Positions 1 through 9,190 of a DNA stretch of 38,356 nt are shown here, piece by piece. The notes beneath the pieces were generated by a model. That model worked only from the letters and a program-made list of their open reading frames with translations, was not told where the DNA came from and made no database searches. The position numbers and the translations under genes are program-made. The stretch comes from Ardenticatenaceae bacterium (GTDB lineage Bacteria; Chloroflexota; Anaerolineae; Promineifilales; Promineifilaceae), in assembly GCA_020634415.1 (NCBI GenBank), contig JACKBT010000044.1:1-38356 (forward strand). The letters run 5' to 3'. Positions within the stretch are counted from its first letter, which is position 1, and the number at the start of each line of letters is the position of its first letter.

Positions 1-2345
1 TACGGAAAGGTAAGGACAAATCTTGTGCCTGACGGCCGTTGCAGCTCTAGTTGCCCCCCAAGCTGTTCGGTGAGGGTGTTGACGATGGTGAGGCCCAGGG
101 AAGGGTGCTGGTGAATGTCTATGTGGGCGGGAATGCCGATGCCGTTGTCTTGGACGCTGAGTTCCAGGTGATGATGGTGACTGGTGGTGAGGGCCAGGGT
201 GATGGTGCCGGAACGGCCGTCTACAAAGGCATGTTTGTAGGCATTAGACACCAGTTCATTGATGATGAGGCTGAGGGGAACGGCCGTTTCAATACTCAGC
301 GGCAGCCGGGCTATATCCATTTGCAGATGCACCTGTCTGGCTAAATGCCCATACACTTGCAGCAGATACCCCGTTAGATTTTGCACATACTCCGCAAAAT
401 TAATCTGCGCCAGGTTCACCGACTGGTACAACTGCTCATGCACCAGGGCCATCGAGCGCACCCGGCTGCGGCTCTCCTGGAACATCTCCTTCACCGGCGC
501 ATCGGTAATATAGTCCGACTGCAAATCCAACAAGCTGGAAATCACCTGCAAATTGTTCTTCACGCGGTGGTGAATCTCTTTAAGCAAAATCTCCTTCTCG
601 CGCAGAGATGCCTTGATTTGGGCTTCGGCTTGTTTGCGTTCGGTAATATCGCGCACCACACCAAACAAAAAGAGCGGCGAGCCATCGTGGTCTTCGACCC
701 GCCTGATGCGTATTTCAGTCAGGCGCTGCTCGCCATTCTTGCGCACCAAAGCCCGTTCATAAACGGGCGGGTCACCTCCGGCAAGGGCTGCTTGTTGAAA
801 CTTTTGATTGGCGGCTTCCCAATCTTGCGCAGGGCGCAGATATTCGGTGGTTGTGCCTACCATCTCTTCCAGGCTGTAGCCGCTCAGTTCGCAGGCTTGG
901 GGGTTGGCGGTGATGACTTTGCCGTCCAGGGTGTATAACCAGATGGCATCGTGGGCACTTTCAAACAGGGTGCGGTAGCGGGCCATGTTTTCTTGCAGCG
1001 ATTTTTCTACCAGTTTGGTCTGGGTGATGTCTTGCACAATGCCAAAGATGCGCACAACCTGCCCCGCTTCATCGTGGAAAGGCCGACCGGCGCAGTAGAG
1101 GTGTTTGCGACGGCCGTTATCCAGAATAATGTCGTGCTCCAGCACATAGGGCTGCTGGCTGGTGATGGTGTGAGAAACGGCCGTCATCACCCGCTGAAAA
1201 TCCTCTGGCGCTAACAGCTTTTGGTACCGTTCCAGGCTAATCTCCTCGCCCACCTCAATGCCAAAGATACGGTACGCCTCATCCGACCAACGCACCGACT
1301 GCGCCTGCAAGTCGAACTCAAAATTGCCCAACTGCGCAATCTGCTGCGCCTCTTGCAGATTGGCCTCACTCTGGCGCAGGGCCTCCTCCATCTGCTTGCG
1401 TTGGGTAATATCCTGAATCTGCGAAATGAGATAATCTGGCTCGCCCTGTTCATCCCGCATCAGATAAACAGTGGTAATAGCGCAAATAGTATGCCCGTCG
1501 CGGTGGTAATAACGCTTCTCAAACTGAGCCTTCTCCATTTCCCCGGCGAGCATAGCCTGGACAACTTTTTTGCTGGAAGCAATATCATCCTTGTGGGTGA
1601 TGTCATTAAACCCTCTGCTCAATAACTCCGTCTTGGTGTAGCCCAACATCTGGCAGGTGGCTTCATTCACCTGAATAAGCTGCCCGCCTCTGGGCTTGGA
1701 CAGAACCATGCTAATGGGCGCACTCGCCAAAATGTGCTCCAGCCGTTTTTCGCTGGCTAACAGGGCTTGCTGAGTTGCCCGTGCCTGAGCTAAGGCCCCG
1801 TTGACCACATGTGTTACCTTGTAAACAAGGGCACCTATGGCGACCAAAATGACCAGGTTGACGCGGAAGATGCTGATGAGGGTCGGTGTGGCTGACGGTG
1901 GCAGCAAACCGGCAACCTCTCCATAACTCAGAATGCCAATCGTCCCCAGACTGAGGACCAAACCCAAAACTGTGCCCGCCTTGCCCAGTAACAGGGTGGC
2001 GACAACAATGGCAACATAATAGCCACCCGCGACCGGGTCGCGCAGGCCATAGGTTAGCAAAAAGGATGTGGTGGCTCCCCAAATAACGATCGTTAATACC
2101 AGCCCGGCACGCTGCACATGGCCTTGTTTCGCCCACCAGAGGCAGCAGATGAAGGTGATCATCAGGCCGGTCGCCGTGATCGCATCTCTGGCCTGGTTGT
2201 TTGTTTGTGTGTAGAGAAAATAGAGATTGAATATCAACATCAAAATGAGGACGCTGGCTGTGACGTAGATGAGGGTTGCGCGATAGGTTTTTTCTTCGTC
2301 TGCAAAATGGGGTGGTTTGAGCATGTATTGAATCTGCTGCCACAT
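1..2345 (-). CDS. Membrane PAS sensor histidine kinase (HisKA_2 type), 3' end cut by the window edge
   Basis: Reading the minus strand from the ATG at 2345 gives an open frame of about 781 codons to the window edge. The N-terminus (residues about 20-180) holds around six hydrophobic helices and no large extracellular loop. Three PAS domains follow (about 200-310, 320-440, 445-570), each ending in the usual 'DITxRK'-like linker. The phospho-acceptor region has 'KEIHHRVKNN' near residue 590, typical of the HisKA_2 class, then a HATPase_c domain with 'NELVSNAYKHAF' (N box) and 'DNGIGI' (G1 box). The last residues visible match the extreme C-terminus of the neighbouring kinase, so at most a few residues are missing. 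It begins 30 bases after the upstream kinase stops, so the two are probably co-transcribed. Signal and partner regulator are unknown; no response regulator lies in the window. Confidence 0.9.
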   Translation of the reverse strand, partial: MWQQIQYMLKPPHFADEEKTYRATLIYVTASVLILMLIFNLYFLYTQTNNQARDAITATGLMITFICCLWWAKQGHVQRAGLVLTIVIWGATTSFLLTYGLRDPVAGGYYVAIVVATLLLGKAGTVLGLVLSLGTIGILSYGEVAGLLPPSATPTLISIFRVNLVILVAIGALVYKVTHVVNGALAQARATQQALLASEKRLEHILASAPISMVLSKPRGGQLIQVNEATCQMLGYTKTELLSRGFNDITHKDDIASSKKVVQAMLAGEMEKAQFEKRYYHRDGHTICAITTVYLMRDEQGEPDYLISQIQDITQRKQMEEALRQSEANLQEAQQIAQLGNFEFDLQAQSVRWSDEAYRIFGIEVGEEISLERYQKLLAPEDFQRVMTAVSHTITSQQPYVLEHDIILDNGRRKHLYCAGRPFHDEAGQVVRIFGIVQDITQTKLVEKSLQENMARYRTLFESAHDAIWLYTLDGKVITANPQACELSGYSLEEMVGTTTEYLRPAQDWEAANQKFQQAALAGGDPPVYERALVRKNGEQRLTEIRIRRVEDHDGSPLFLFGVVRDITERKQAEAQIKASLREKEILLKEIHHRVKNNLQVISSLLDLQSDYITDAPVKEMFQESRSRVRSMALVHEQLYQSVNLAQINFAEYVQNLTGYLLQVYGHLARQVHLQMDIARLPLSIETAVPLSLIINELVSNAYKHAFVDGRSGTITLALTTSHHHHLELSVQDNGIGIPAHIDIHQHPSLGLTIVNTLTEQLGGQLELQRPSGTRFVLTFP

Positions 2346-2375
2346 AGTTGGCTCCTTGTGTCGAATCTTGGCCTT

Positions 2376-5300
2376 TTATTGAATGGGGAAACTCAGTTCA
2401 AAGCAGGTGCCATTTTGTTGGCTGTGGTTTAGCTGTCCGCCAAGTTGGCTAACCAGGGTGTTGACGATGGTTAAACCCAGTGAGGGGCTGTTTTGGATGT
2501 CGAGGGTGGGGGGCAGGCCAATGCCGTTGTCTTGGATGATGAGGGTGGCGGTTTGATTTTCGTGGCTGGCGAGTTTGATGGTGATTTGGCCGGAACGGCC
2601 GTCTCCGAACGCATGTTTATAGGCATTAGACACCAGTTCGTTGATGATGAGGCCCAGGGGAACGGCCGTTTCCACACTCAGCAGCACCGTTTCAATGTCC
2701 AACTTCAGGTCAATGCGCCCCACCTGCTGCCCATAGGAGCGGAACAAAAACCCCACCAGCCGTTCGATGTAATCTGTAAAATCAATGCGGGCCAGGTCTA
2801 CCGCCTGGTACAACTGCTCATGCACCAGGGCCATCGAGCGTACCCGGCTGCGGCTGTCTTGCAGCATGTTGTAAACCTGCTGGTCATTCACATAATTAGC
2901 CTGCAAATCCAACAAACTGGAGATGACCTGTAAGTTGTTCTTCACCCGGTGGTGAATCTCTTTTAGCAGCACCTCTTTTTCGCGCAGCGAGGCCAATACC
3001 TGCGCTTCGCTCTCTTTGCGCTCGGTAATGTCTAGCAGCATACCGATGAGGGCCACGATACGGCCGTTGGCATCACGCATCACCGCCCCGTGCATCACCG
3101 CCATAATCAGCGAGCCATCTTGGCGCACATACCGCTTCTCAATTTCAAAGCCGCTTATTTCGCCGCGGCTGGCGGCGCGAATCAGTTGGTAACTGGCGGC
3201 AATGTCTGGTTCGTGGGTGATGTCGGCCACAGACATGGTGAGCAGTTCGGCCTCGGTGTAGCCCACTGTCTGGCACATGGCGGAGTTGACTTGTTGAAAA
3301 CGGCCGTCCAACCCCACCACCACAATCCCCAGCGGCGCATTGTGAATAATCACCCGCAGCCGCTCCTCACTCTGGCGCAGAGCTTCATCTACCAATTTCT
3401 GCTGATGAATATCCTGGAAAACCCCCCGCAGCCGTATCACCTGGCCCTCCTCAAAAATAGGCACACCAATGGCCCGCACCCACAGCCGCTTCTGCGTCGC
3501 CGTAATTATTTGCAGCTCTAAATCATACGCCTGCCCCTGAATCGCCTCCGCGACGGCCTGGCTGATAATGGCTCTATGCTCTGGCGCATAAAAATGAATG
3601 CCCTCTTCTAGCCGAGGCACATAATCCGCCGGAACCTCATGAATCTCTTTGATCGTGTCCGTCCAATAAAGCTCATCTGTCTGCAAATCCAGCTCCCAGC
3701 CGCCGGTACGGGCAATCTGGTTGGTGGCATTCAGCAGCTCCTCGCTGCGCCGCAGGGTTGTCTCCCACTGTTTGCGCTCGGTAATATCCCGCACGATGGC
3801 AATAATTTCGTCCAGACCACTTTTGAAAAAGCGGGCTTCAAAGGTGTGTCGTCCCAGGGGAACTTGCAGCTCATACTCATAAGTTGCCATCTGGTTGGTG
3901 GCTACCGTTTGCTGAATTAACTGCACTATGTCGTGTACAATGTAAGGAGGCAGGGGGGTGTTATCCAGGTGCGCCCCAATGATTTCCTGGGCGGACATGG
4001 CTAACTGCCGCTGGTCGGCTTTGAAGTCTAAAAGAATGCCTGCGGTGTTGGCGCGAAACATCATATCGGGCATGGCGTTTAGCAGGGCGCGGTGGCGCTC
4101 TTCGCTGCGGCGCAGTTTTTCTTGGGCCTGTTTGCGGTCGGTGATGTCTATGCGGATGCCTATCCAGCCGCCATCGGCAATGGGATGATCGCGGGCTTCT
4201 ATCCAACGGCCGTCGCTGGTGTAATACTCCACAATGCGGCCCTGATCACGGGCATTGCTGCGCAGCTCTACATAGTCGTCCTGGCGGTTGGTAAAGGCAC
4301 TGTTGATAATTTGTCCGGCTTTGAGGGAGGCTTCTACCATCGCCTGAAAGGTGAGACCTGGCACAATTAAGTCGGAGATTTTGGAGTAGATTTTGCGGTA
4401 CTGTTCGTTGCATAAGACGAGCCGATCATCTTTGTCGAAGACGACGAAGCCGTCGCGCATGGTGGCTAGGGCGCGGTCTAGGATTTCTTGCACCTGGCTG
4501 TTTTGGGCTTCCATTCGTTTGCGCTCGGTGATGTCTTGCACGGCCGTTAACGCATAAACAAAACGGCCGTGCAGGTCATACTGGGCAATGCTGGTGGCTA
4601 AAACATCCATAACGCCCCCCTCTTTGGGTACAAATCGGTAAGGCACATCGCGCACTCGGCCGGCCTCAAAGAAGCGCGGCCATACCTCACTCTGGGCAAA
4701 CCGAATCGTCTCCTCGGTCATAAAGTCGGTAATCGAACGGCCGATAACCTCCTCTCGTGTGTATCCCATCGTCTCCAGCCAATAATCATTCACGCTGATG
4801 ATTTTTTCGTTGTCATTCACCGACTGCATCATGATGGGTGTGTTGTTGTAGAGCGCACGATAACGGTCTTCACTGGCTTTTAGGGCCGCTTGTGACTGTT
4901 CCGACTGCCACACACGCTGTTCCAGGTCGGTAATTAGGTGGCTCAAATGGCCCGTCATGGTGTTAAACGCCTGGCTGAGCGTGCCAATCTCGTCATCTCG
5001 CTCAATCTTGGCCGTCAGATAATAATCGCCATTGGCAATCTGTTGGGCCGTCGCCGTCAGATCATGCAGGGGCTGGGTGAGGGTGCGGGTGACATAGTAG
5101 GTGACGATGAGTGTGACCAGCAGGGCGATGGCGGCCAACCGGGCATCATGAATGATGGTTATTTTGAATCTTGCCAGTGCTTCTGCCTGGGTCTGTTCTG
5201 CCAGCAGGGCTGCTTGCAGCGTGGGCAGCCAATAGTAAACGCCAACAACGGCTTCTTGCTGGTAGTTTTGGTAGAGGCCGGTGCCGTTTTGTCTGGTTTC

Positions 5301-6068
5301 GATGGCTTGGGTGACTGCCTGGTTTTGTCTGAAGACGGCCGTTTCAACGGTGGAGGTTTGTCTGATGCTGGTAAGGGGCAGGTAGTTGGCCCCCACTAGA
5401 TAGGTTTCGCCGGTTGCGCCCAACCCCGTGCGTTCCTGCATAATCTCATCCAGCCTCTCCAGGCTGACCCGGCCGGCAATAACGCTCAGGGGCTGGCCTT
5501 GTTCGTCGGCCAGGGGCTGGGTGATGAGCATGGTCATGCGGGCGAGGGTGGGGGCATAGTAGGGGGGGTGAATGGCACTTTGGTGCAGCCCTTGCTGGAA
5601 GTAGTCTTGGTTTTGGTGGCGTGTGCCAACGGCCGTTGGCCCATTCGACAACACCACCTGACCCGACAAATCCATCAAAAAAAGCTCTTCAAAAGCGGGC
5701 AGAAATGTGGCGATATTGGCCCAATCTTGCTGGGTGACGGGGCTGTTTGTGTCATTTTGTAACAAAGCCTGGCGCAGGGTTTGGGCTTCGTGGCTGTGGG
5801 CAACGGCCGTTAAATTCATCTGCAACCCGCCCAACCACCGCTCAATTTCCGCTTCCTTCAAGGCCGCGACCGACTCCAAACGATTTGTCACCTGCACCTT
5901 ACCTATGCGCCAACTCATAAAAGCCGCATGAGCACTGAGCAGAAAGAGAGGTATGAGCACCAACAGCACAAAGGCAATTAACAAACGACTACGTATGGTC
6001 CGATACGGCCGCAAGCGGCTCCAGAAAGAGAACGTTTTTACCGTTGATTCTATTAAGTTTTCGCGCAT
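2376..6068 (-). CDS. Multi-PAS membrane histidine kinase with Cache-like sensor and HAMP
   Basis: The protein is 1230 residues. A transmembrane helix at about 28-50 is followed by an extracellular region of roughly 250 residues that looks like a double Cache sensor, a second membrane helix near 308-328 and a HAMP segment ('LTQPLHDLTATAQQIANGD'). About five PAS domains follow between residues 395 and 1025, several ending 'DITERK'. The output end has 'KEIHHRVKNN' near residue 1037 (HisKA_2) and a HATPase_c domain with 'NELVSNAYKHAF' and 'DNGIGLPP'. There is no receiver domain, so it must signal to a separate partner. The kinase half is very like that of the gene downstream, which suggests tandem duplication with exchange of the sensor half. 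No good ribosome binding site was seen before the ATG at 6068. The ligand is unknown. Confidence 0.92.
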   Translation of the reverse strand: MRENLIESTVKTFSFWSRLRPYRTIRSRLLIAFVLLVLIPLFLLSAHAAFMSWRIGKVQVTNRLESVAALKEAEIERWLGGLQMNLTAVAHSHEAQTLRQALLQNDTNSPVTQQDWANIATFLPAFEELFLMDLSGQVVLSNGPTAVGTRHQNQDYFQQGLHQSAIHPPYYAPTLARMTMLITQPLADEQGQPLSVIAGRVSLERLDEIMQERTGLGATGETYLVGANYLPLTSIRQTSTVETAVFRQNQAVTQAIETRQNGTGLYQNYQQEAVVGVYYWLPTLQAALLAEQTQAEALARFKITIIHDARLAAIALLVTLIVTYYVTRTLTQPLHDLTATAQQIANGDYYLTAKIERDDEIGTLSQAFNTMTGHLSHLITDLEQRVWQSEQSQAALKASEDRYRALYNNTPIMMQSVNDNEKIISVNDYWLETMGYTREEVIGRSITDFMTEETIRFAQSEVWPRFFEAGRVRDVPYRFVPKEGGVMDVLATSIAQYDLHGRFVYALTAVQDITERKRMEAQNSQVQEILDRALATMRDGFVVFDKDDRLVLCNEQYRKIYSKISDLIVPGLTFQAMVEASLKAGQIINSAFTNRQDDYVELRSNARDQGRIVEYYTSDGRWIEARDHPIADGGWIGIRIDITDRKQAQEKLRRSEERHRALLNAMPDMMFRANTAGILLDFKADQRQLAMSAQEIIGAHLDNTPLPPYIVHDIVQLIQQTVATNQMATYEYELQVPLGRHTFEARFFKSGLDEIIAIVRDITERKQWETTLRRSEELLNATNQIARTGGWELDLQTDELYWTDTIKEIHEVPADYVPRLEEGIHFYAPEHRAIISQAVAEAIQGQAYDLELQIITATQKRLWVRAIGVPIFEEGQVIRLRGVFQDIHQQKLVDEALRQSEERLRVIIHNAPLGIVVVGLDGRFQQVNSAMCQTVGYTEAELLTMSVADITHEPDIAASYQLIRAASRGEISGFEIEKRYVRQDGSLIMAVMHGAVMRDANGRIVALIGMLLDITERKESEAQVLASLREKEVLLKEIHHRVKNNLQVISSLLDLQANYVNDQQVYNMLQDSRSRVRSMALVHEQLYQAVDLARIDFTDYIERLVGFLFRSYGQQVGRIDLKLDIETVLLSVETAVPLGLIINELVSNAYKHAFGDGRSGQITIKLASHENQTATLIIQDNGIGLPPTLDIQNSPSLGLTIVNTLVSQLGGQLNHSQQNGTCFELSFPIQ

Positions 6069-6294
6069 TTTTGTTTCAAAAGCGGGGAGTGCCTATCTCC
6101 CATTCCCGTAAAATTGGTTTCGCAGTCAACAAAGCTCTTTTATGGGTTGCCCTCGTCAACGTGGTTTGTCTGACTACACCTTACATTGTCGCTAAATCCA
6201 ACAGTGTGTCCAATAGTCTTCTTGGTTGGGCAGCGGCGTTTTTCATCTCCAATCTCCAAAATCACTAAGGAACACGGATTAAATAAATTTCGGA

Positions 6295-6328
6295 AGAAGT
6301 TCAACTTCTTCTGAGAAGTTGAACTTCT
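6295..6328. repeat. Perfect 15-bp inverted repeat with 4-base loop
   Basis: AGAAGTTCAACTTCT at 6295-6309 is exactly complementary to 6314-6328 with the loop TCTG. Each arm is itself nearly self-complementary, so the site can fold in several ways. It lies about 230 bases upstream of the kinase start in a gene-free gap. It could be a terminator-like or regulatory foldback; no T-run follows on either strand, so simple termination is doubtful. Confidence 0.75.
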
Positions 6329-6486
6329 ATAACTACTACTAACCCTCCCGGAGCCTCGCTTTCCCAGAGGAGCTTGGCAGTTACAATTATTGTGTAAAAT
6401 GCCGTTGGTATTATTACAACTTTGTAGCAGCTTTGTGTTTGTTCTGTTTGTAGAGCGGGGGAATGGCACTGCTCAAGTTCCAGTCT

Positions 6487-6594
6487 CTAGCAGATTGTCG
6501 GAGACCCCCCATTTGTAGCCGCGAAATCCCTTTCGCGCTCGGGGAACGCGGTAAGGATACCGCGCCTACGGCCACTTTTCGGGCAGCCTGCTAG
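6487..6594 (+). repeat. MITE-like dispersed repeat family A, copy 1
   Basis: This 108-base element begins CTAGCAG and ends CTGCTAG. The inverted ends extend further with mismatches (start CTAGCAGATTGTCGGA; reverse complement of the end CTAGCAGGCTGCCCGA). Inside are two small hairpins, GCGAAA/TTTCGC and GCGGTA/TACCGC. A second full copy lies at 26878-26984 and a truncated inverted one at 17216-17304. The central part of about 60 bases is identical between the two full copies. It has no coding capacity, which fits a miniature inverted-repeat element. Confidence 0.8.
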
Positions 6595-6623
6595 TGCAGT
6601 TTGGCTCAAATAGGCTAACAGTA

Positions 6624-6687
6624 GAACGATTTTCCAAATCGTTCACCCGCAATTTGGAAAATCGTGCCACAAAAATTGCGGGTGAAC
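6624..6687. repeat. Nested foldback upstream of the UvrA-like gene
   Basis: GAACGATTT (6624-6632) pairs with AAATCGTTC (6636-6644). Overlapping it, GTTCACCCGCAATTT (6641-6655) pairs perfectly with 6673-6687. The first hairpin resembles one at 17404-17424. The two structures share bases 6641-6644, so they would compete, a layout seen in attenuators, but no leader peptide or known riboswitch was recognised. The gene starts about 110 bases further on. The rest of the gap 6069-6797 shows no gene. Confidence 0.6.
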
Positions 6688-6797
6688 TTAATAGGAATTA
6701 TATATCTTCATGCGGTTTGACACTTTGTGTCAGGAGTAGTACATTTGTTCGTCTTTCGCCCTGGCGAGCAATAATATTTGGAGAATAAGGAGACGTT

Positions 6798-9074
6798 GTG
6801 ACTCAAGAATATATTGAAATTCATGGTGCTCGGGTAAATAACCTCAAAAATCTGGCTTTACGCATTCCCAAACGCAAAATCACCATTTTTACGGGTGTAT
6901 CTGGTTCAGGAAAATCCTCCATCGTCTTCGATACCATTGCCACCGAAGGTCAACGATTGCTCAATGAAAATTTCAGCATGTTCGTCCGCAATTTCCTGCC
7001 CCGCTTTACGCCCCCCGAAGCTGACTCAATTGCCAACCTCAGTATGCCGGTTGTTGTGGACCAGAAGCGGCTTGGCGGCGGCTCCCATTCAACAGTAGGC
7101 ACAATAACGGATATTGCGCCCGTGCTGCGTTTGTTGTTTTCACGGGTGGGCCAGCCCTTTGTTGGTTACGCCAATGCCTTTTCCTTTAATGATCTCCAGG
7201 GGATGTGCCCAGAATGTAATGGCCTGGGACGCAAACTGGGCGTGGACTTAGAGCTATTCCTCGACACCTCTCGTTCGCTGAACGAAGGGGCGATTCTGTA
7301 TCCCGATTATGGGGTGGGCAAATGGGATTGGAATCTGCTTGCCCAGTCTGGTTTGTTCGATTTCGATAAAAAGCTAGATGACTATTCCGAGGAGGAAATG
7401 GAACGTCTGCTGTACAGTCCACCCTTTAAGGTGAAGACGGATGTGGGCGGGAATGCCGTTAATATGACGGTTGAAGGGGTCATTGACAAATTCACACGCA
7501 AGTACATTACCAAAGATTTATCAACCTATTCTGAACGGACGCAGAAAGTGGTCAAACCCTATCTCACAGAGGGGCCATGCAGATTGTGTAAAGGCGCACG
7601 GCTCAGTCAGGCGGCCCTTAACTGCCGCATTGATGGGTATAACATAGCCGACCTCTCAGCTATGGAGATCTCAAAGCTGATTGGTGTGATTCAAACCATC
7701 AACAGCCCCATCAATGCCCCGATGATTGCGACGTTAACCGAACGCCTGCAACATCTCATTGATATTGGTTTGGAATACCTTACCCTGGCTCGCCCTACTG
7801 ATACGTTGTCTGGGGGTGAATCGCAGCGTGTCAAGATTGTTAAACAACTGAGCAGCAGTTTGGTTGATGTGATGTATATTTTTGATGAGCCGAGTATTGG
7901 GCTGCACCCCCGTGACATTCATCGCATGAATGAACTGTTGCAGAAATTGCGGGATAAAGGCAATACGGTACTTGTTGTTGAGCATGATCCTGATGTGATC
8001 CGTGTTGCGGATCATATTGTGGATATTGGCCCTGGGGCGGGTTCGGCTGGTGGGGTGGTTGTTTATGAAGGTGGTTTCAAGGGCTTGCTCGAATCTGGCA
8101 CTATAACGGGCGATCATTTGAATCAAGTTTTGCCCATTAAACCGAATTTTCGCCCTGCCAAAGGTGTGCTGCCTATCAGACGGGCCAAAGTCAACAATTT
8201 GCAGAATGTGAATGTGGATATTCCGGTGGGGGTGTTAACGGTGGTTACGGGTGTGGCGGGGAGTGGCAAAAGCTCACTTGTTAACCAAGCATTCCTGCGC
8301 CAACATCCTGATGCTGTGGTGATTGACCAAACGGCCGTTGGTGCCAACAGCCGTTCCAACCCCGCTACTTATACAGGTGTGCTGGATGATATACGGAAGG
8401 CTTTCTCCAAAGCGAATGGGGTCAGCGCGTCATTGTTTAGCTTCAACTCCGAAGGGGCTTGCGAAAACTGCAATGGTTTGGGGGCCATTGAAATTGATTT
8501 GGGTTTTCTGGATTCAGTAAAAACAACTTGTGAAATTTGTGAAGGCAGACGCTTCAAGGATGATGTTTTGGCCTATAAGCTTAACGGTAAGACGATTACG
8601 GGTGTACTGGGTATGACGGTGGAGGAGGCGCTGGGCTTTTTTGATATTGCTAAAATTACGGATAAGTTGCAGGCGATGGTGGATGTGGGTATTGGTTATC
8701 TGACGTTAGGGCAGCCGCTGAGTACGCTGTCGGGGGGTGAGTGCCAGCGCATCAAGTTAGCCAGTGAGCTGCATAAAAGGGGGAGTGTTTACGTTTTGGA
8801 TGAGCCAACGACTGGGCTGCATATGTCGGATATTAGCCTCTTGCTGGCGATTATGAATCGCCTGGTTGATACGGGTAATACGGTGATTGTGATTGAGCAT
8901 AACCTGGATGTGATTCGTAATGCTGACTGGATTATTGACATGGGGCCGGAGGGAGGCAGTAAGGGTGGAATGATTGTTTTTGAGGGAACACCAGAGGCGC
9001 TGCTTGGTGCGGAATATTCTCTGACAGGCCGCTACCTGCACCCGGCCGCCTTGCCCCATCATGATGCAGAATGA
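6798..9074 (+). CDS. UvrA-like ABC ATPase lacking the UvrB-binding region
   Basis: The 758-residue protein starts at GTG, with AAGGAGA at 6787-6793 setting the start. It has two ABC modules: Walker A 'GVSGSGKSS' near residue 33 and 'GVAGSGKSS' near 484, signatures 'LSGGESQR' and 'LSGGECQR', and Walker B segments 'FDEPSIGLH' and 'LDEPTTGLH'. Cysteine pairs 'CPEC' (about 136) and 'CRLC' (about 260), and 'CENC' with 'CEIC' (about 553-586), match UvrA zinc modules. Bacterial UvrA has about 940 residues; here the sequence passes from the 'STVGTITDI' segment almost directly to the zinc module, so the UvrB-binding and insertion domains are missing. Such short forms include self-resistance proteins against DNA-binding drugs (DrrC type). 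It is therefore unlikely to be the housekeeping repair gene. It is AT-richer than its neighbours and poor in the local AACGGCCGTT motif, which suggests later acquisition. Confidence 0.9.
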   Translation: MTQEYIEIHGARVNNLKNLALRIPKRKITIFTGVSGSGKSSIVFDTIATEGQRLLNENFSMFVRNFLPRFTPPEADSIANLSMPVVVDQKRLGGGSHSTVGTITDIAPVLRLLFSRVGQPFVGYANAFSFNDLQGMCPECNGLGRKLGVDLELFLDTSRSLNEGAILYPDYGVGKWDWNLLAQSGLFDFDKKLDDYSEEEMERLLYSPPFKVKTDVGGNAVNMTVEGVIDKFTRKYITKDLSTYSERTQKVVKPYLTEGPCRLCKGARLSQAALNCRIDGYNIADLSAMEISKLIGVIQTINSPINAPMIATLTERLQHLIDIGLEYLTLARPTDTLSGGESQRVKIVKQLSSSLVDVMYIFDEPSIGLHPRDIHRMNELLQKLRDKGNTVLVVEHDPDVIRVADHIVDIGPGAGSAGGVVVYEGGFKGLLESGTITGDHLNQVLPIKPNFRPAKGVLPIRRAKVNNLQNVNVDIPVGVLTVVTGVAGSGKSSLVNQAFLRQHPDAVVIDQTAVGANSRSNPATYTGVLDDIRKAFSKANGVSASLFSFNSEGACENCNGLGAIEIDLGFLDSVKTTCEICEGRRFKDDVLAYKLNGKTITGVLGMTVEEALGFFDIAKITDKLQAMVDVGIGYLTLGQPLSTLSGGECQRIKLASELHKRGSVYVLDEPTTGLHMSDISLLLAIMNRLVDTGNTVIVIEHNLDVIRNADWIIDMGPEGGSKGGMIVFEGTPEALLGAEYSLTGRYLHPAALPHHDAE

Positions 9075-9090
9075 TGGGGCGGCAAGGCGG
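9046..9090 (+). terminator. Probable terminator of the UvrA-like gene
   Basis: The stop codon region forms an imperfect hairpin. CCGCCTTGCC plus CCATCAT on the left pairs with ATGATGG plus GGCAAGGCGG on the right, with a short bulge and an 8-base loop. A T-rich tail (ctctttttttgta) follows about 20 bases later. The left arm lies inside the last codons of the gene. Confidence 0.6.
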
Positions 9091-9190
9091 TTATATCAAA
9101 TATGTATCTCTTTTTTTGTATCTGTGTTCATGTAAACGGCCGTCTCCTCCCCTAAAATCAAAACAATAATCAACAAAAAAGGAGATTGTC

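Noticed and set aside
6798..9074. Annotation as the housekeeping excinuclease subunit uvrA
   Set aside because: The protein is about 180 residues shorter than UvrA and lacks the UvrB-binding and insertion region, so the standard symbol would mislead.
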